A stretch of DNA of 64,000 nt from Bradyrhizobiaceae bacterium. GTDB lineage: Bacteria; Pseudomonadota; Alphaproteobacteria; Rhizobiales; Xanthobacteraceae. Where the stretch lies: positions 1 to 64,000 of the forward strand of contig RXJJ01000022.1 in the NCBI GenBank assembly GCA_003963145.1, in the 5' to 3' direction. Positions within the stretch are counted from its first letter, which is position 1. Every line of letters starts with the position of its first letter. Below, piece by piece: positions 18,990 through 28,274 of the stretch. The position numbers and the translations under genes are program-made. Below the pieces are notes generated by a model, which saw only the letters and a list, made by a program, of their open reading frames with translations, made no database searches and was not told the origin of the DNA.

Positions 18990-20025
18990 GCAAAGTTCGA
19001 TGGTTAATCCGCTGGAAGGTTCAGAAAACGACAGGACCCCAGGCGCGCCCGATCGCATTACGGTCGATGGCGGCGAGAAATCCGCGCGGCTGGATCGCGT
19101 GCTCGCCGTGCATTGCGCGCAATTGTCCCGCACGCGGCTGAAAGCCCTGATCCTCGACGGCCGTGTGAGCGTCGGCGCGGCCATCGTCCGCGATCCCGCT
19201 TATCATGTCGCGCCGGGGGATACGATCACAATCGATGTGCCCCCCGCTATTCCCGCCGAGCCCGAAGGCGAGGACATCCCGCTCGATATCGTGTTCGAGG
19301 ACGACGACCTGATCGTCCTGAACAAACCGAAGGGCCTTGTCGTGCATCCGGCGGCAGGGCACGAAACCGGCACGCTGGTCAATGCATTGATAGCCCATTG
19401 CGGCGACAGCCTGTCCGGCATCAGCGGGGTGAAGCGGCCCGGCATCGTTCACCGGCTCGACAAGGATACCACCGGGCTGATGGTCGTGGCCAAGAACGAC
19501 CTTGCACATCAGTCGCTGTCGGCGCAGTTCGCCGACCATGGCCGCACCAACGAGATGCGGCGCGGCTATCTCGCTTTCGTCTGGGGCGTACCCGACCGGC
19601 CGCGTAGCACCATCGATCAGCCGATCGACCGCCATCCGCATGCGCGGGAGAAAATGGCGGTGCGCCAGGGCGGACGCGAGGCCGTCACCCATTTCGAAGT
19701 GCTCGAGACCTTCATAGGCGGTGACGGAAAACCCGTAGCCTCGCTTCTGGCCTGTCAGCTCGAGACGGGCCGGACCCATCAGATCAGGGTGCATCTCGCC
19801 CATATCGGCCACCCGCTGCTGGGTGACGATGTTTATGGGGCGGGCTTCAAGACCAAGGCCCGCCATCTGCCCGAAAAAGCCAAATCCGCCCTCATGACCC
19901 TTGGACGGCAGGCTTTGCATGCCAGCCTTCTGGTTCTGGAACACCCCAAAACCGGAGAAATATTGGCATGGGAAACGCCTCTTCCGGAGGATTTATTTCT
20001 CCTACAGGACGCCCTGCGCGGATAA
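18988..20025 (+). CDS. RluA-family 23S rRNA pseudouridine synthase (RluD-like)
   Basis: A 345-residue enzyme that isomerises uridines to pseudouridine in 23S rRNA (RluD acts at three positions in helix 69). An N-terminal S4 RNA-binding domain (ARLDRVLAVH to DGRVSVGAA) is followed by the catalytic domain with the invariant Asp in HRLDKDTTGLMVVAK and RTHQIRVHLA. The start at 18988 is the likeliest; 19000 is the alternative. Neither has a good ribosome site, and the gene overlaps the divergent small membrane protein at its start codon. The frame runs further upstream but only as antisense of that gene. Confidence 0.9.
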   Translation: MQSSMVNPLEGSENDRTPGAPDRITVDGGEKSARLDRVLAVHCAQLSRTRLKALILDGRVSVGAAIVRDPAYHVAPGDTITIDVPPAIPAEPEGEDIPLDIVFEDDDLIVLNKPKGLVVHPAAGHETGTLVNALIAHCGDSLSGISGVKRPGIVHRLDKDTTGLMVVAKNDLAHQSLSAQFADHGRTNEMRRGYLAFVWGVPDRPRSTIDQPIDRHPHAREKMAVRQGGREAVTHFEVLETFIGGDGKPVASLLACQLETGRTHQIRVHLAHIGHPLLGDDVYGAGFKTKARHLPEKAKSALMTLGRQALHASLLVLEHPKTGEILAWETPLPEDLFLLQDALRG

Positions 20026-20249
20026 AAAGGACTGGCGTGCGCCAAAAAGACGCATGGTTACATACATTTAACCCGGCTCACCCTGTCGTGATGCCGTTTT
20101 GTTCTTTCTTTTCCCTACCCCGGGGGTGTATGGTGCCCGGCGCGCTGGAGATGTCCCAGCGCGGAACAATGCAGCTCCGCTGGCTTTGACAAAGCAGCAG
20201 CCTGCCTCGCCCGCCGCTATCGGGGGCCTGAACCACTGGAGGGCGCAAT

Positions 20250-21146
20250 ATGGCCCGTACAGCTACCCTGCCGGTCCTCAATGGGGAATCCGGCCTGTCT
20301 CATTATCTTGCCGAAATCCGCAAGTTCCCGATGCTTGAACCGCAGGAGGAATACATGCTCGCCAAACGCTGGCGCGAGCATGACGACCGGGATGCGGCAC
20401 ACAAGCTTGTCACCAGCCATCTGCGGCTCGTGGCGAAAATCGCCATGGGCTATCGCGGCTACGGCCTGCCGATCTCCGAAGTCGTTTCGGAAGGCAATGT
20501 CGGCCTGATGCAGGCGGTGAAACGGTTCGAGCCGGATAAAGGCTTCCGCCTCGCCACCTACGCCATGTGGTGGATCAAGGCGTCAATTCAAGAATACATC
20601 CTGCGTTCGTGGTCGCTCGTGAAAATGGGCACCACCGCGAACCAGAAGAAGCTGTTCTTCAACCTGCGCAAGGCCAAGAGCAAGATCTCGGCGCTGGAAG
20701 AAGGCGATATGACCGACGATCAGGTCAAGCTGATCGCCAAACGCCTTGGCGTGACCGAGCGCGACGTGGTCGACATGAACCGCCGTCTTGGCGGCGATGC
20801 TTCGCTCAACGCGCCGATCCGTGACGACGGCGAACCAGGAGAATGGCAGGACTGGCTGGTCGATACGTCGCCCAACCAGGAAGCCATTATGGCGGAAAAC
20901 GAGGAGTTCGATCACCGCCGCAGCGCGCTCAACGGCGCAATGGGCGTCCTCAACAGCCGCGAGCGCCGTATCTTCGAGGCGCGGCGGCTGGCCGAGGAAC
21001 CGATGACTCTGGAAGACCTCGCCGCCGAATTCGGCGTCTCGCGCGAACGTGTGCGACAGATAGAGGTGCGGGCGTTCGAAAAGGTTCAGGCCGCCGTCAA
21101 GAACACGGTGGCGCGCCAGGAAGCCCACGCGCACGCCGCAGCCTGA
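20250..21146 (+). CDS. rpoH: Heat-shock sigma factor RpoH (sigma-32)
   Basis: A 298-residue sigma-70-family factor. Region 2 has VTSHLRLVAKIAMGYRGYGLP and the -10-binding segment GFRLATYAMWWIKASIQEYIL. The RpoH box NQKKLFFNLRKAK, diagnostic for sigma-32 proteins, follows. Region 4 ends in SRERVRQIEVRAFEKV. It directs heat-shock genes such as chaperones and proteases. GGAGGG precedes the ATG. The gene is monocistronic, with a strong terminator after it. Several rpoH copies exist in many Bradyrhizobiaceae, so which paralogue this is cannot be said. Confidence 0.95.
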   Translation: MARTATLPVLNGESGLSHYLAEIRKFPMLEPQEEYMLAKRWREHDDRDAAHKLVTSHLRLVAKIAMGYRGYGLPISEVVSEGNVGLMQAVKRFEPDKGFRLATYAMWWIKASIQEYILRSWSLVKMGTTANQKKLFFNLRKAKSKISALEEGDMTDDQVKLIAKRLGVTERDVVDMNRRLGGDASLNAPIRDDGEPGEWQDWLVDTSPNQEAIMAENEEFDHRRSALNGAMGVLNSRERRIFEARRLAEEPMTLEDLAAEFGVSRERVRQIEVRAFEKVQAAVKNTVARQEAHAHAAA

Positions 21147-21163
21147 TAGGGAAATCGATATGG

Positions 21164-21190
21164 AAAGCCGGCCCTCGGGCCGGCTTTTTT
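21164..21190 (+). terminator. Rho-independent terminator of rpoH
   Basis: A perfect 10-bp stem AAAGCCGGCC (21164-21173) and GGCCGGCTTT (21178-21187) with a CTCG tetraloop, followed by TTT, 18 bases after the stop codon. Confidence 0.88.
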
Positions 21191-21299
21191 ATTGAAGACG
21201 CGGCGGCTCTCTCATTTTTTGCGGAATAAATCTTGCTTACACAATGTTGATGGCAAGAAGCCCGAGACTGGACGTAACGAAATGAGGAGTGGCTGCGTG

Positions 21300-22286
21300 A
21301 TGACGAAACCCAACGGGCATAGGCTCAAATATCTGCTCGCGATTGCAGCGTCGCTGCTCATAACGGCGTCAGCCTCCGCCGATCCATCGGCCACCGCCTG
21401 GCCCACGAAAATCATCAAGGCCTATATCCCCTTCGGCGCGGGTAGCGCGACCGACGTTGTGCCGCGCATGTTCTTCGAACGGCTTTCAAACGAACTCGGC
21501 CAGCCGATTGTAATCGAAAACCGCACGGGAGCCGGCGGCACGCTGGGAACGTCGGTCGTCGCGCATGCGGAGCCGGATGGATACTCGATCCTGGCTCACT
21601 CCTCCGCCATCACCATCGCACCCGCGATCTTTCCCGATCTCAACTTTGACGCGACCAAGGACCTCTCTTCGGCGCTCATGATCGGCTACAGCGCAAACGT
21701 GATGATAACCGGGACTTCCAAGCCCTGGAAAACCATCCAGGAGTTCATGACCGCGGCGAAAGAAAAGGATGCCAACATCACCTTCGGCTCCGTCGGCATT
21801 GGCAGCGCCGTCCATATCAGCGCGGAAAAGTTTCTGAAGGCCGCGGGCATTCCGGCCACGCACGTGCCGTACCGCGGCGGCTCGGAGGTCATTACCGACA
21901 TCATCGGTGGACGTGTCGATTTTTACTTCTGTCCTTTGGCGACGGCGCTGCCGCTGATCAAGGACGGACAGGTTCGCGCTCTGCTCGTCTCGACGCCGAA
22001 GCGTGTCGCCGATCTGCCTGACGTCCCCTCGCCAACCGATATCGGACTGCAGGGTGCGGACAGCGAAATCTGGTTCGGTGTCTTTGTGCCGTCGAAAACA
22101 CCCCGGGAAATCGTCAACAAGCTTTACACATCCGGCACCAAGGTTCTCGGCAATCCCGAAACGCTCGAAAACCTGAAGAAGCTCGGCGTCGAGCCGTGGC
22201 CGATGAAGCCCGAAGAAATGGATGCGCTGATAGTGCGCGAGACCGCCGCCAACATGGCCCTGCTCAAGGGCACCGGCATCCGGTGA
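21300..22286 (+). CDS. Bug-family (TctC-like) periplasmic substrate-binding protein
   Basis: A 328-residue tripartite tricarboxylate transporter receptor of the Bug family. A signal peptide ends near ASA-D (about residue 27); the mature protein has the family signatures WPTKIIKAYIPFGAGSATD, ENRTGAGGTLGT, FGSVGIGSAVHISAE and THVPYRGGS. These bind carboxylates or similar small ligands in the periplasm. No TctA or TctB membrane partner is nearby, as is common for expanded Bug families, so the ligand and partner are unknown. GAGGAG precedes the ATG at 21300. Confidence 0.9.
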   Translation: MTKPNGHRLKYLLAIAASLLITASASADPSATAWPTKIIKAYIPFGAGSATDVVPRMFFERLSNELGQPIVIENRTGAGGTLGTSVVAHAEPDGYSILAHSSAITIAPAIFPDLNFDATKDLSSALMIGYSANVMITGTSKPWKTIQEFMTAAKEKDANITFGSVGIGSAVHISAEKFLKAAGIPATHVPYRGGSEVITDIIGGRVDFYFCPLATALPLIKDGQVRALLVSTPKRVADLPDVPSPTDIGLQGADSEIWFGVFVPSKTPREIVNKLYTSGTKVLGNPETLENLKKLGVEPWPMKPEEMDALIVRETAANMALLKGTGIR

Positions 22287-22293
22287 CGGCGCG

Positions 22294-22785
22294 TCAGTAA
22301 TAATCCTGCAAAACTTCCGCGATGGTGTCCGGCTCGTAGATCGAGTCGGTGCCAAGCGGATCGTTCAGCATCACTTCGGCGTTGCTCTTGTAATCCGGAC
22401 TTACATCGTTTGGCTGCAGACCCGTGGGATTCTGCAAGATGAAGCGATAGGACATGTAGTTGTCCTTGTTGCCGACGAAAATGCACACACACACCTTCGG
22501 ATCGGCAAACAGGTAATGATCGACGCCGTTGAGTGTATGAATGACGAAACGATTGGGCGGCAGCGCGCGCAGCGCCCGCTGCCCTGCCGGATCATTGGCG
22601 AACCTCACCTTGAATCCCGCGGACGTCAGATCGAATCCCGTCTTTTGCAAAAACGGCTTGCTCAACGTGACGTCGGCCAGTGCGGGACCCGACGTTGACA
22701 GAGTGTATGCCGCAAAGACCATAAACAGGTTCCGCAGAAACATCTGCCGTGCAAGAATTCGGTTCGTCCGGATAAAATTTTTCAT
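22294..22785 (-). CDS. Secreted protein of unknown function
   Basis: A 163-residue protein with an N-terminal hydrophobic segment (about 13-37) ending STSGPALA-D, likely a signal peptide. The mature part has ALPPNRFVIHTLNGVDHYLFADPKVCVCIFVGNKDNY, with two Cys separated by one residue, and an Asp/Tyr-rich C terminus. No known family recognised. AAGGG precedes the ATG at 22785. It converges on the Bug gene with seven bases between stops. Confidence 0.6.
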   Translation of the reverse strand: MKNFIRTNRILARQMFLRNLFMVFAAYTLSTSGPALADVTLSKPFLQKTGFDLTSAGFKVRFANDPAGQRALRALPPNRFVIHTLNGVDHYLFADPKVCVCIFVGNKDNYMSYRFILQNPTGLQPNDVSPDYKSNAEVMLNDPLGTDSIYEPDTIAEVLQDYY

Positions 22786-23101
22786 CGCCAGCCCTTTTAT
22801 TTCCCGTGAGCCCTGATCGCGGAACCACATTATCCTCGGAATTTTCTCAAGTCATCGCGCTGTTGTGATTGCAGGCTTGAAACAGGTCCTCTCAGCCGCG
22901 CCATTTCAACACAACATCTTGGGAGAGGCCCCAATCGAATCACCAAGCGCGCCCGCATCAGCAGTATTTTCTTGAAGGAAATGTGAATGGAGACGTTCCA
23001 AATTCACAACGCCGTTTGAACCGGTGAACTCATCGCCACGACTCACAACTGCCTCAATGCAGCGCGATGGTCCGCGCGCAATCAAGTTCAAGGAGACATG
23101 C

Positions 23102-23320
23102 ATGGCCAATCGTTCGCCCGATTCATTCAGCGCCGAAACCATCGCAGCATTGCGCGAAGTGCTCAACATTGCCGTTGAGCAGATCGCGCAAGAGAATCGC
23201 ACTCCCGCCACCAAGGCAAAAATGGCGCAGACGATCGTGCGCCGCGCCGCCGATGGCGTTACCGATGCGAACGATCTCGTCCTCAGCGCGGTCCGTGAAG
23301 GCGAAACGCCGGCAGCGTGA
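23102..23320 (+). CDS. Small helical cytoplasmic protein, unknown
   Basis: A 72-residue protein without signal peptide: SFSAETIAALREVLNIAVEQIA followed by a basic segment KAKMAQTIVRRAADGV and an acidic end. An excellent ribosome site AAGGAG lies seven bases before the ATG at 23102. It is probably a paralogue of 13515-13727. A 14-bp hairpin follows its stop. Function unknown. Confidence 0.7.
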   Translation: MANRSPDSFSAETIAALREVLNIAVEQIAQENRTPATKAKMAQTIVRRAADGVTDANDLVLSAVREGETPAA

Positions 23321-23343
23321 TCCTACGCGGCACAGCACTCATA

Positions 23344-23379
23344 AATATGCGGACCATCCACACGAATGGTCCGCATATT
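23344..23379. terminator. Perfect 14-bp hairpin between convergent genes
   Basis: Arms 23344-23357 and 23366-23379 are perfectly complementary around an eight-base loop. It lies between the stop of the small plus-strand gene and the stop of the minus-strand formyltransferase, so it probably terminates both. Only short T-runs flank it. Confidence 0.65.
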
Positions 23380-23419
23380 ATGTCTACCTTATTATAAAGG
23401 AAGGGATCGACGACTGGAT

Positions 23420-24016
23420 TCAGGCATCCACCTTGATCTTCGGCGCCTGCGTGGCGAACTGTTCGTCCTGGGGCTTCGCGGGCAACGAGCCGAATGCCTT
23501 GGCGTGATCGATCACTTTCGCCATCAGTTTCAGACCGAGCGGCGCAAGCGCGCGTTCCCATAATTCGCGCGGCGTCTCACCTTTCCTGACAAAGCACCAT
23601 TCCTGTGCAGCGATGGCGCCACCATCCATTTTATCCGCCAGATGATAAATTGTCCCGCCGGCGATCGGATCGCCTTCCTTGATGGTCCATTCAACGGCTG
23701 CGATGCCGCGGTGACGCGGCAGCAGCGAGGGATGATAACCGATGCCGCCGAGCCTCGATCTGGCGAGTGCCGCGTGACTGACCCTTGCATGGCTGTGCGC
23801 GGTGACAATCAAATCCGTACCTTCCGGAATCTCGGACGCCTCGATGATCTTCGGATTGGCCTGAACCAAAACGTCGATACCGGCTGTCTTCGCGGCCGAT
23901 GCGAGACGATCCTCGCCATCGGCCACGATCACCCGTGCAATCTCGACATTATGCTCTCGAAGCATGTTCAGTGTCGCCACGCCAAAATGGCGGGAGCCTG
24001 CAAGCACGATTCGCAC
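23420..24016 (-). CDS. Formyltransferase-fold protein with altered active site
   Basis: A 198-residue protein consisting only of the formyltransferase N domain shared by Fmt, GART and ArnA. The motif HPSLLPRHRGIAAVEW and the later KMDGGAI retain the catalytic His and Asp, but the Asn normally two residues before the His is Gly (GIGYH instead of N-x-H). The tRNA-binding C-terminal domain of Fmt is absent, so it is not the initiator formyltransferase. Related small proteins exist in proteobacteria without assigned substrate. It starts at GTG 24016, four bases after the stop of the upstream membrane-protein gene, suggesting translational coupling. Confidence 0.8.
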   Translation of the reverse strand: MRIVLAGSRHFGVATLNMLREHNVEIARVIVADGEDRLASAAKTAGIDVLVQANPKIIEASEIPEGTDLIVTAHSHARVSHAALARSRLGGIGYHPSLLPRHRGIAAVEWTIKEGDPIAGGTIYHLADKMDGGAIAAQEWCFVRKGETPRELWERALAPLGLKLMAKVIDHAKAFGSLPAKPQDEQFATQAPKIKVDA

Positions 24017-24020
24017 GATG

Positions 24021-25637
24021 TTATTGCCCCCAAGCTGCGAAGGCATCGCGGAAAACGCGATCGCCCGGAGCGCCCTTTTCAAGTGAAAGAATGGCGCGCT
24101 TCTGATTGCCGTAAACCATCGGAATGTCCAGCGAACTGCGTTCCTTCAGCACCTGAATATTCCGGTCGCGATCGACATCGACATTCGACAGGCCGATCAG
24201 GAAATAGCCGTCCTGCACTTTGACCGAAGTTGCCGCGAGCGGAGTGCCGCGCGGCTGATCCGGCGATTTGGCGTAAATGCCCGGTACGTTGGCAATCGTG
24301 TTGCCGAAGTCCGGAGATACCGTATACAACACCTCGATCGTGTGGCTGGTTGCCGGCATCGACGGATCGGTGTTGCGCATGATCGTCAGCGTGACCTTCA
24401 GCTTGCGGTCAGGCAGTTCGATATCCGCGCGAATTGCGGTATCCGGCTTCTGCTTGGACGATGGCGCGATCTGATCCAGACGCCACACCACGGTTCCGAC
24501 TGTCTGTTTGCCTTGCGGATCGTTTGGATCCTCCTCAAACAGGACGGCCCGCTGCGCAATTGGCGCCACCTGCGAAGATGAATCCGGCTGGCCGACGCGG
24601 TCGGTGATTTTCGGCCGTGCGCCTGCATCGCCATTTACCGAACTTTCGGTCGCGGGCGATGACTTGAACATCGTGCGCAGCGATGGACCGACTTTCTGAT
24701 AAAGCAGAATGACGAGGCCGAGACCGATCAGCGTCAGGCCAACAGCGAGAATGGTCCTGATCGGGAGTTTCCTGCCGCTTTTGACCTTTGCAGGCTCATC
24801 CCAGACCGAAGTCTTGCCGCGCTTTTGCGGTTGCTGATAATCGTCAGGCTCATCGAAAGCCTCGTCGTAACCATAGGGAGAGGATCCCGTGCGTTGCTCG
24901 AGGTCGGGCTCGACACGATCGAAATCAGGCGATGGCGAAGGGACGTTCGCATAGGTCCGCCGCGCGTTGCGGTTGGCTTGAGAGGCAGCGCGGCCAAGAT
25001 CGTCGGCGTCGGCGACCACATCACGGAAGCCGCGGGTTCCCAAATTCGGGGCTTGAGGGGCAGAGGGCGGCGCCTGCGCCGCGCGATCGCCATCGGGAGG
25101 GCGGTGCAGCGGCGATGCGCGCAGATCACGGCCGGCGGGTGGATAGTCCTCCTCAACGCTCGGACGAGGATCGCTGCGCAGATCGCGCGATGGGCGCTGA
25201 GGCGGATCGGCACGAAGGTGTCGCGTGGGACGCTCTTCAGCGTTCGGTCGTTCATCCGGCGCGGGACCGCGAGCGGTGGCAGGCCCGGCATTATGTGCAA
25301 CACGAGCGGCGGCGCGCGCGCTTTCGCGCAAAGCATCCCCGCGCCGAGGCGGCGGAGAAGCCGGACCCGCGTTATCCGGCTGACGGCTGCGCCCTTCGCT
25401 GCGAAACGAATCGCTGCGAGAACGTTGCGCGGCTTCCGACTCCACCCGGCGGACAGCATCTTCCAGCGCGAGGCGCTCGCGCGTGATTTCCGCCTCGCTC
25501 AGCGCCGGTTGAACGCCGCGCAATTGGGCGATCAGCGCCGTACGCGCCCGCTCATAGAGCGCGCGGCGGCTTTCCCCGGTCGCATTGGGGTCAAGGCCGG
25601 CAACGGCGCGTGCAATCAGCGGGTAGTAGTCTGCCAT
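24021..25637 (-). CDS. Large single-pass membrane protein, Rhizobiales-type, unknown
   Basis: A 538-residue protein. Residues 1-75 are helical (MADYYPLIARAVAGLDPN...). About 75-285 is low-complexity, rich in Arg, Pro, Asp and Ala and probably disordered in the cytoplasm. A transmembrane helix at about 293-314 (TILAVGLTLIGLGLVILLY) leads to a C-terminal domain of mixed structure with AVLFEEDPNDPQGKQ and VVWRLDQ, probably periplasmic. Function unknown. It lies downstream of purA by 51 bases on the same strand and is tightly followed by the formyltransferase-fold gene. Confidence 0.75.
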   Translation of the reverse strand: MADYYPLIARAVAGLDPNATGESRRALYERARTALIAQLRGVQPALSEAEITRERLALEDAVRRVESEAAQRSRSDSFRSEGRSRQPDNAGPASPPPRRGDALRESARAAARVAHNAGPATARGPAPDERPNAEERPTRHLRADPPQRPSRDLRSDPRPSVEEDYPPAGRDLRASPLHRPPDGDRAAQAPPSAPQAPNLGTRGFRDVVADADDLGRAASQANRNARRTYANVPSPSPDFDRVEPDLEQRTGSSPYGYDEAFDEPDDYQQPQKRGKTSVWDEPAKVKSGRKLPIRTILAVGLTLIGLGLVILLYQKVGPSLRTMFKSSPATESSVNGDAGARPKITDRVGQPDSSSQVAPIAQRAVLFEEDPNDPQGKQTVGTVVWRLDQIAPSSKQKPDTAIRADIELPDRKLKVTLTIMRNTDPSMPATSHTIEVLYTVSPDFGNTIANVPGIYAKSPDQPRGTPLAATSVKVQDGYFLIGLSNVDVDRDRNIQVLKERSSLDIPMVYGNQKRAILSLEKGAPGDRVFRDAFAAWGQ

Positions 25638-25688
25638 CCTTATCCAGTCGGCGGGCGATAAGCTCCGCCCGTTAATCTCTCGCTGCGG

Positions 25689-26981
25689 TTAGGCCTCGAA
25701 AGGATTCTGAACCAAAATAGTATCCTCACGCTCGGGACTTGTGGAGAGCAATGCGATTGGACATCCAACGAGTTCTTCCACCCGGCGGACATATTTAATG
25801 GCCTGCGCGGGGAGTTCCGCCCAAGAGCGGGCATTGGCGGTCGGTTCTTTCCAGCCCTCGATGGTTTCGTAGATCGGGGTGACACGCGCCTGCGCGCCCT
25901 CGCCAGCCGGGAAATGATCGATGACCTTGCCGTCGAGGTCATAGCCGACGCAAACCTCGATGGTGTCGAACCCGTCGAGGATATCGAGCTTGGTCAGCGC
26001 AAGACCATGAATCCCGCAGGTACGAACCGTCTGTCGCACCAGCACCGCGTCGAACCAGCCGCAGCGCCGCTTCCGGCCGGTGTTAACGCCGAACTCGTTG
26101 CCGCGCTGGCCGATCAAATCGCCGATCTCATTGGTCAGTTCGGTCGGAAACGGCCCCTGTCCGACCCGCGTGGTGTAGGCCTTGCAAATGCCGAGGACAT
26201 AGCCGAGCGAACTCGGGCCCATGCCGGATCCGGTTGCCGCCTGCGCGGCGACGGTATTCGACGACGTCACATAGGGATAGGTGCCGTGATCGACATCGAG
26301 GAGCGAACCCTGCGCGCCCTCAAACAGGATACGCTTGCCCTCGCGGCGCTTCTGATCGAGCAGGTTCCACACCGAATCCGCGAAAGGAAGCACCTGTGGC
26401 GCGATTACCGTCAGTTCTTTCAGAACAGCGGAGGCATTGATTTCCGGCAACGAAAGGCCCCGGCGCAGCGCATTATGATGCGTCAACAGCCGGTCGACCT
26501 TGTGGGGAAGGGTCTGCGGATCGGCCAGATCCATCAGCCTGATTGCACGGCGGCCGACCTTGTCCTCATAGGCAGGCCCGATGCCGCGCTGGGTGGTGCC
26601 GATCGCGGTCGCCTTGCTGGCGTTCTCCCGCACCGCATCCAGCTCGCGGTGCAGCGGCAAAATCAGCGTGACATTCTCGGCAACGCGCAGATTGTCCGGT
26701 GAAATATTCACGCCCTGACCGCGCAGCTTTTCGAGCTCGGCCACAAAGGCCTGCGGATCAAACACAACTCCGTTACCGATCACCGATAATTTCGAGGAAC
26801 GGACGACACCGGAGGGAAGTAATGCCAGCTTATAAGTGTTTCCGTTAATGACGAGAGTATGCCCGGCATTGTGGCCGCCCTGAAAACGAACCACGATGTC
26901 AGCTTGCTCGGACAACCAATCGACGATTTTGCCCTTCCCCTCGTCTCCCCATTGGGCTCCGACGACGACGACGTTAGTCAT
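25689..26981 (-). CDS. purA: Adenylosuccinate synthetase PurA
   Basis: A 430-residue enzyme joining IMP and aspartate with GTP hydrolysis, the first step from IMP to AMP. Signatures: the GTP-binding [11 protein letters not shown] at the N terminus with catalytic Asp, GGHNAGHT with the catalytic His, [11 protein letters not shown], and the C-terminal [14 protein letters not shown]. Length is the family norm. The ATG at 26981 gives the standard N terminus; a TTG three codons earlier is not needed. It is divergent from the EamA pair across about 250 bases in which I see no feature. Confidence 0.97.
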   Translation of the reverse strand: MTNVVVVGAQWGDEGKGKIVDWLSEQADIVVRFQGGHNAGHTLVINGNTYKLALLPSGVVRSSKLSVIGNGVVFDPQAFVAELEKLRGQGVNISPDNLRVAENVTLILPLHRELDAVRENASKATAIGTTQRGIGPAYEDKVGRRAIRLMDLADPQTLPHKVDRLLTHHNALRRGLSLPEINASAVLKELTVIAPQVLPFADSVWNLLDQKRREGKRILFEGAQGSLLDVDHGTYPYVTSSNTVAAQAATGSGMGPSSLGYVLGICKAYTTRVGQGPFPTELTNEIGDLIGQRGNEFGVNTGRKRRCGWFDAVLVRQTVRTCGIHGLALTKLDILDGFDTIEVCVGYDLDGKVIDHFPAGEGAQARVTPIYETIEGWKEPTANARSWAELPAQAIKYVRRVEELVGCPIALLSTSPEREDTILVQNPFEA

Positions 26982-27230
26982 TTGGGGCAAGCCATTTTAG
27001 GGTAGCCATGATCGGAGGAAGTCCTGTGCAATTGTAATAAAGCCAGCAAAAGCTGTACCTTGCTGGCCCGTCGAGCCATGCAAAGCAAATCACCCGATAA
27101 AGGATGCTGGCATGGGACGCAAGTAAAAGCGGCTCCCGGGGCAGCCCAAAACCAAGCGCAAATCATTGATATCCCCCACTAAAAACAAAACCCGCCCATC
27201 GCCTTTCTGCCTTAATTCGCCCCCGTGGAA

Positions 27231-28157
27231 ATGACCCCTGCCTCACCGCGATCGCCATCGCCCTGGCTGATGGACCAACCCTATTTGCTGCTGTGCCTGA
27301 CCTCGCTGTTCTGGGCCGGCAACGTTGTTGTTGGCCGCTACGCCGCAGGACAGATTCCGCCGATGGCCCTCTCCTTCATTCGCTGGGCCGGCGCCTTTGC
27401 CATCGTGTTGCCCTTCGCCCGTACGTCGCTGGTCAGGGACTGGCCTCTGATCCGGCGCCACTGGGCCATGATGATGCTGCTTTCGCTGCTCGGCGTGACA
27501 GCATTCAACACGCTCGGTTACTGGAGCCTGCAATACACTCAGGCGCTCAACGCGCTGCTGCTGCAATCCTCCAGCCCCCTGTATGTAGCGTTGTTCTCGC
27601 TACTACTGTTCGGCATCCGTCTGACCTGGGCGCAAACATTGGGCATCACCATCTCACTGACCGGCGTGCTGATCATCCTGTTGCGCGGCGACCCATCGAC
27701 TCTGTTCAGCATACAGCTGAACAAAGGCGATGTCGGTTACACGATTGCACTGGTCGTGTTCGGCCTTTATTCCGCCCTCGCCGCACGGCGGCCACCGATC
27801 GAACCGATTTCGTTTCTGGCATTCACTTGCGGCTGCGGTGCGCTCTTCATTGTGCCGTTTCTGGTTTGGGAAATGTCTTCCGGGCATTTCGCGCCGGTCA
27901 ACTCAGTCACGATCCCTGTGCTGCTTTACGTCGCGATCTTTCCCTCGGCGCTGGCTTATCTCTTCTTCAATCGCGGCGTCGAATTGATCGGCGCCAACCG
28001 TGCCGCGCCCTTTTTTCACCTGATGCCGGTATTCGGTTCGGTGATGGCGATCGGACTTCTTGGCGAGCGCTTTCAATGGTTCCATCTCGCCGGTTACGCG
28101 CTGGTGCTGGCCGGAGTCATTATCGCGGCACGGAAAGGTTCCGCCTCCCATGCTTGA
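27231..28157 (+). CDS. EamA-family drug/metabolite transporter, first of tandem pair
   Basis: A 308-residue inner-membrane protein with ten hydrophobic helices in two EamA repeats, the 5+5 topology of the drug/metabolite superfamily. Motifs such as NVVVGRYAAGQIPP, FIRWAG and GVELIGANRAAPF are typical. Substrates may be metabolites such as amino acids or purines, but cannot be assigned. The start is uncertain between GTG 27225, ATG 27231 and ATG 27270; no clear ribosome site distinguishes them. A paralogue follows 117 bases later in the same direction. Confidence 0.88.
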   Translation: MTPASPRSPSPWLMDQPYLLLCLTSLFWAGNVVVGRYAAGQIPPMALSFIRWAGAFAIVLPFARTSLVRDWPLIRRHWAMMMLLSLLGVTAFNTLGYWSLQYTQALNALLLQSSSPLYVALFSLLLFGIRLTWAQTLGITISLTGVLIILLRGDPSTLFSIQLNKGDVGYTIALVVFGLYSALAARRPPIEPISFLAFTCGCGALFIVPFLVWEMSSGHFAPVNSVTIPVLLYVAIFPSALAYLFFNRGVELIGANRAAPFFHLMPVFGSVMAIGLLGERFQWFHLAGYALVLAGVIIAARKGSASHA

Positions 28158-28274
28158 CGGTGCCCACCAAAGCCGTGGTGTCCGCCCCGTGCAACCGAGC
28201 AATTCCGGATTGCCGCTTGCCCACCACCGAAAATTGGGCACAACAGGTTCTTTCCCGAACGCTACCGACTGACG

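Noticed and set aside
21300..22286. Complete TTT transporter operon
   Set aside because: Only the binding protein is present; no tctA or tctB frames are next to it.
24788..25661. Overlapping frames antisense to the Arg/Pro-rich membrane-protein gene
   Set aside because: They arise from the low-complexity linker and have no conserved motif or ribosome site.
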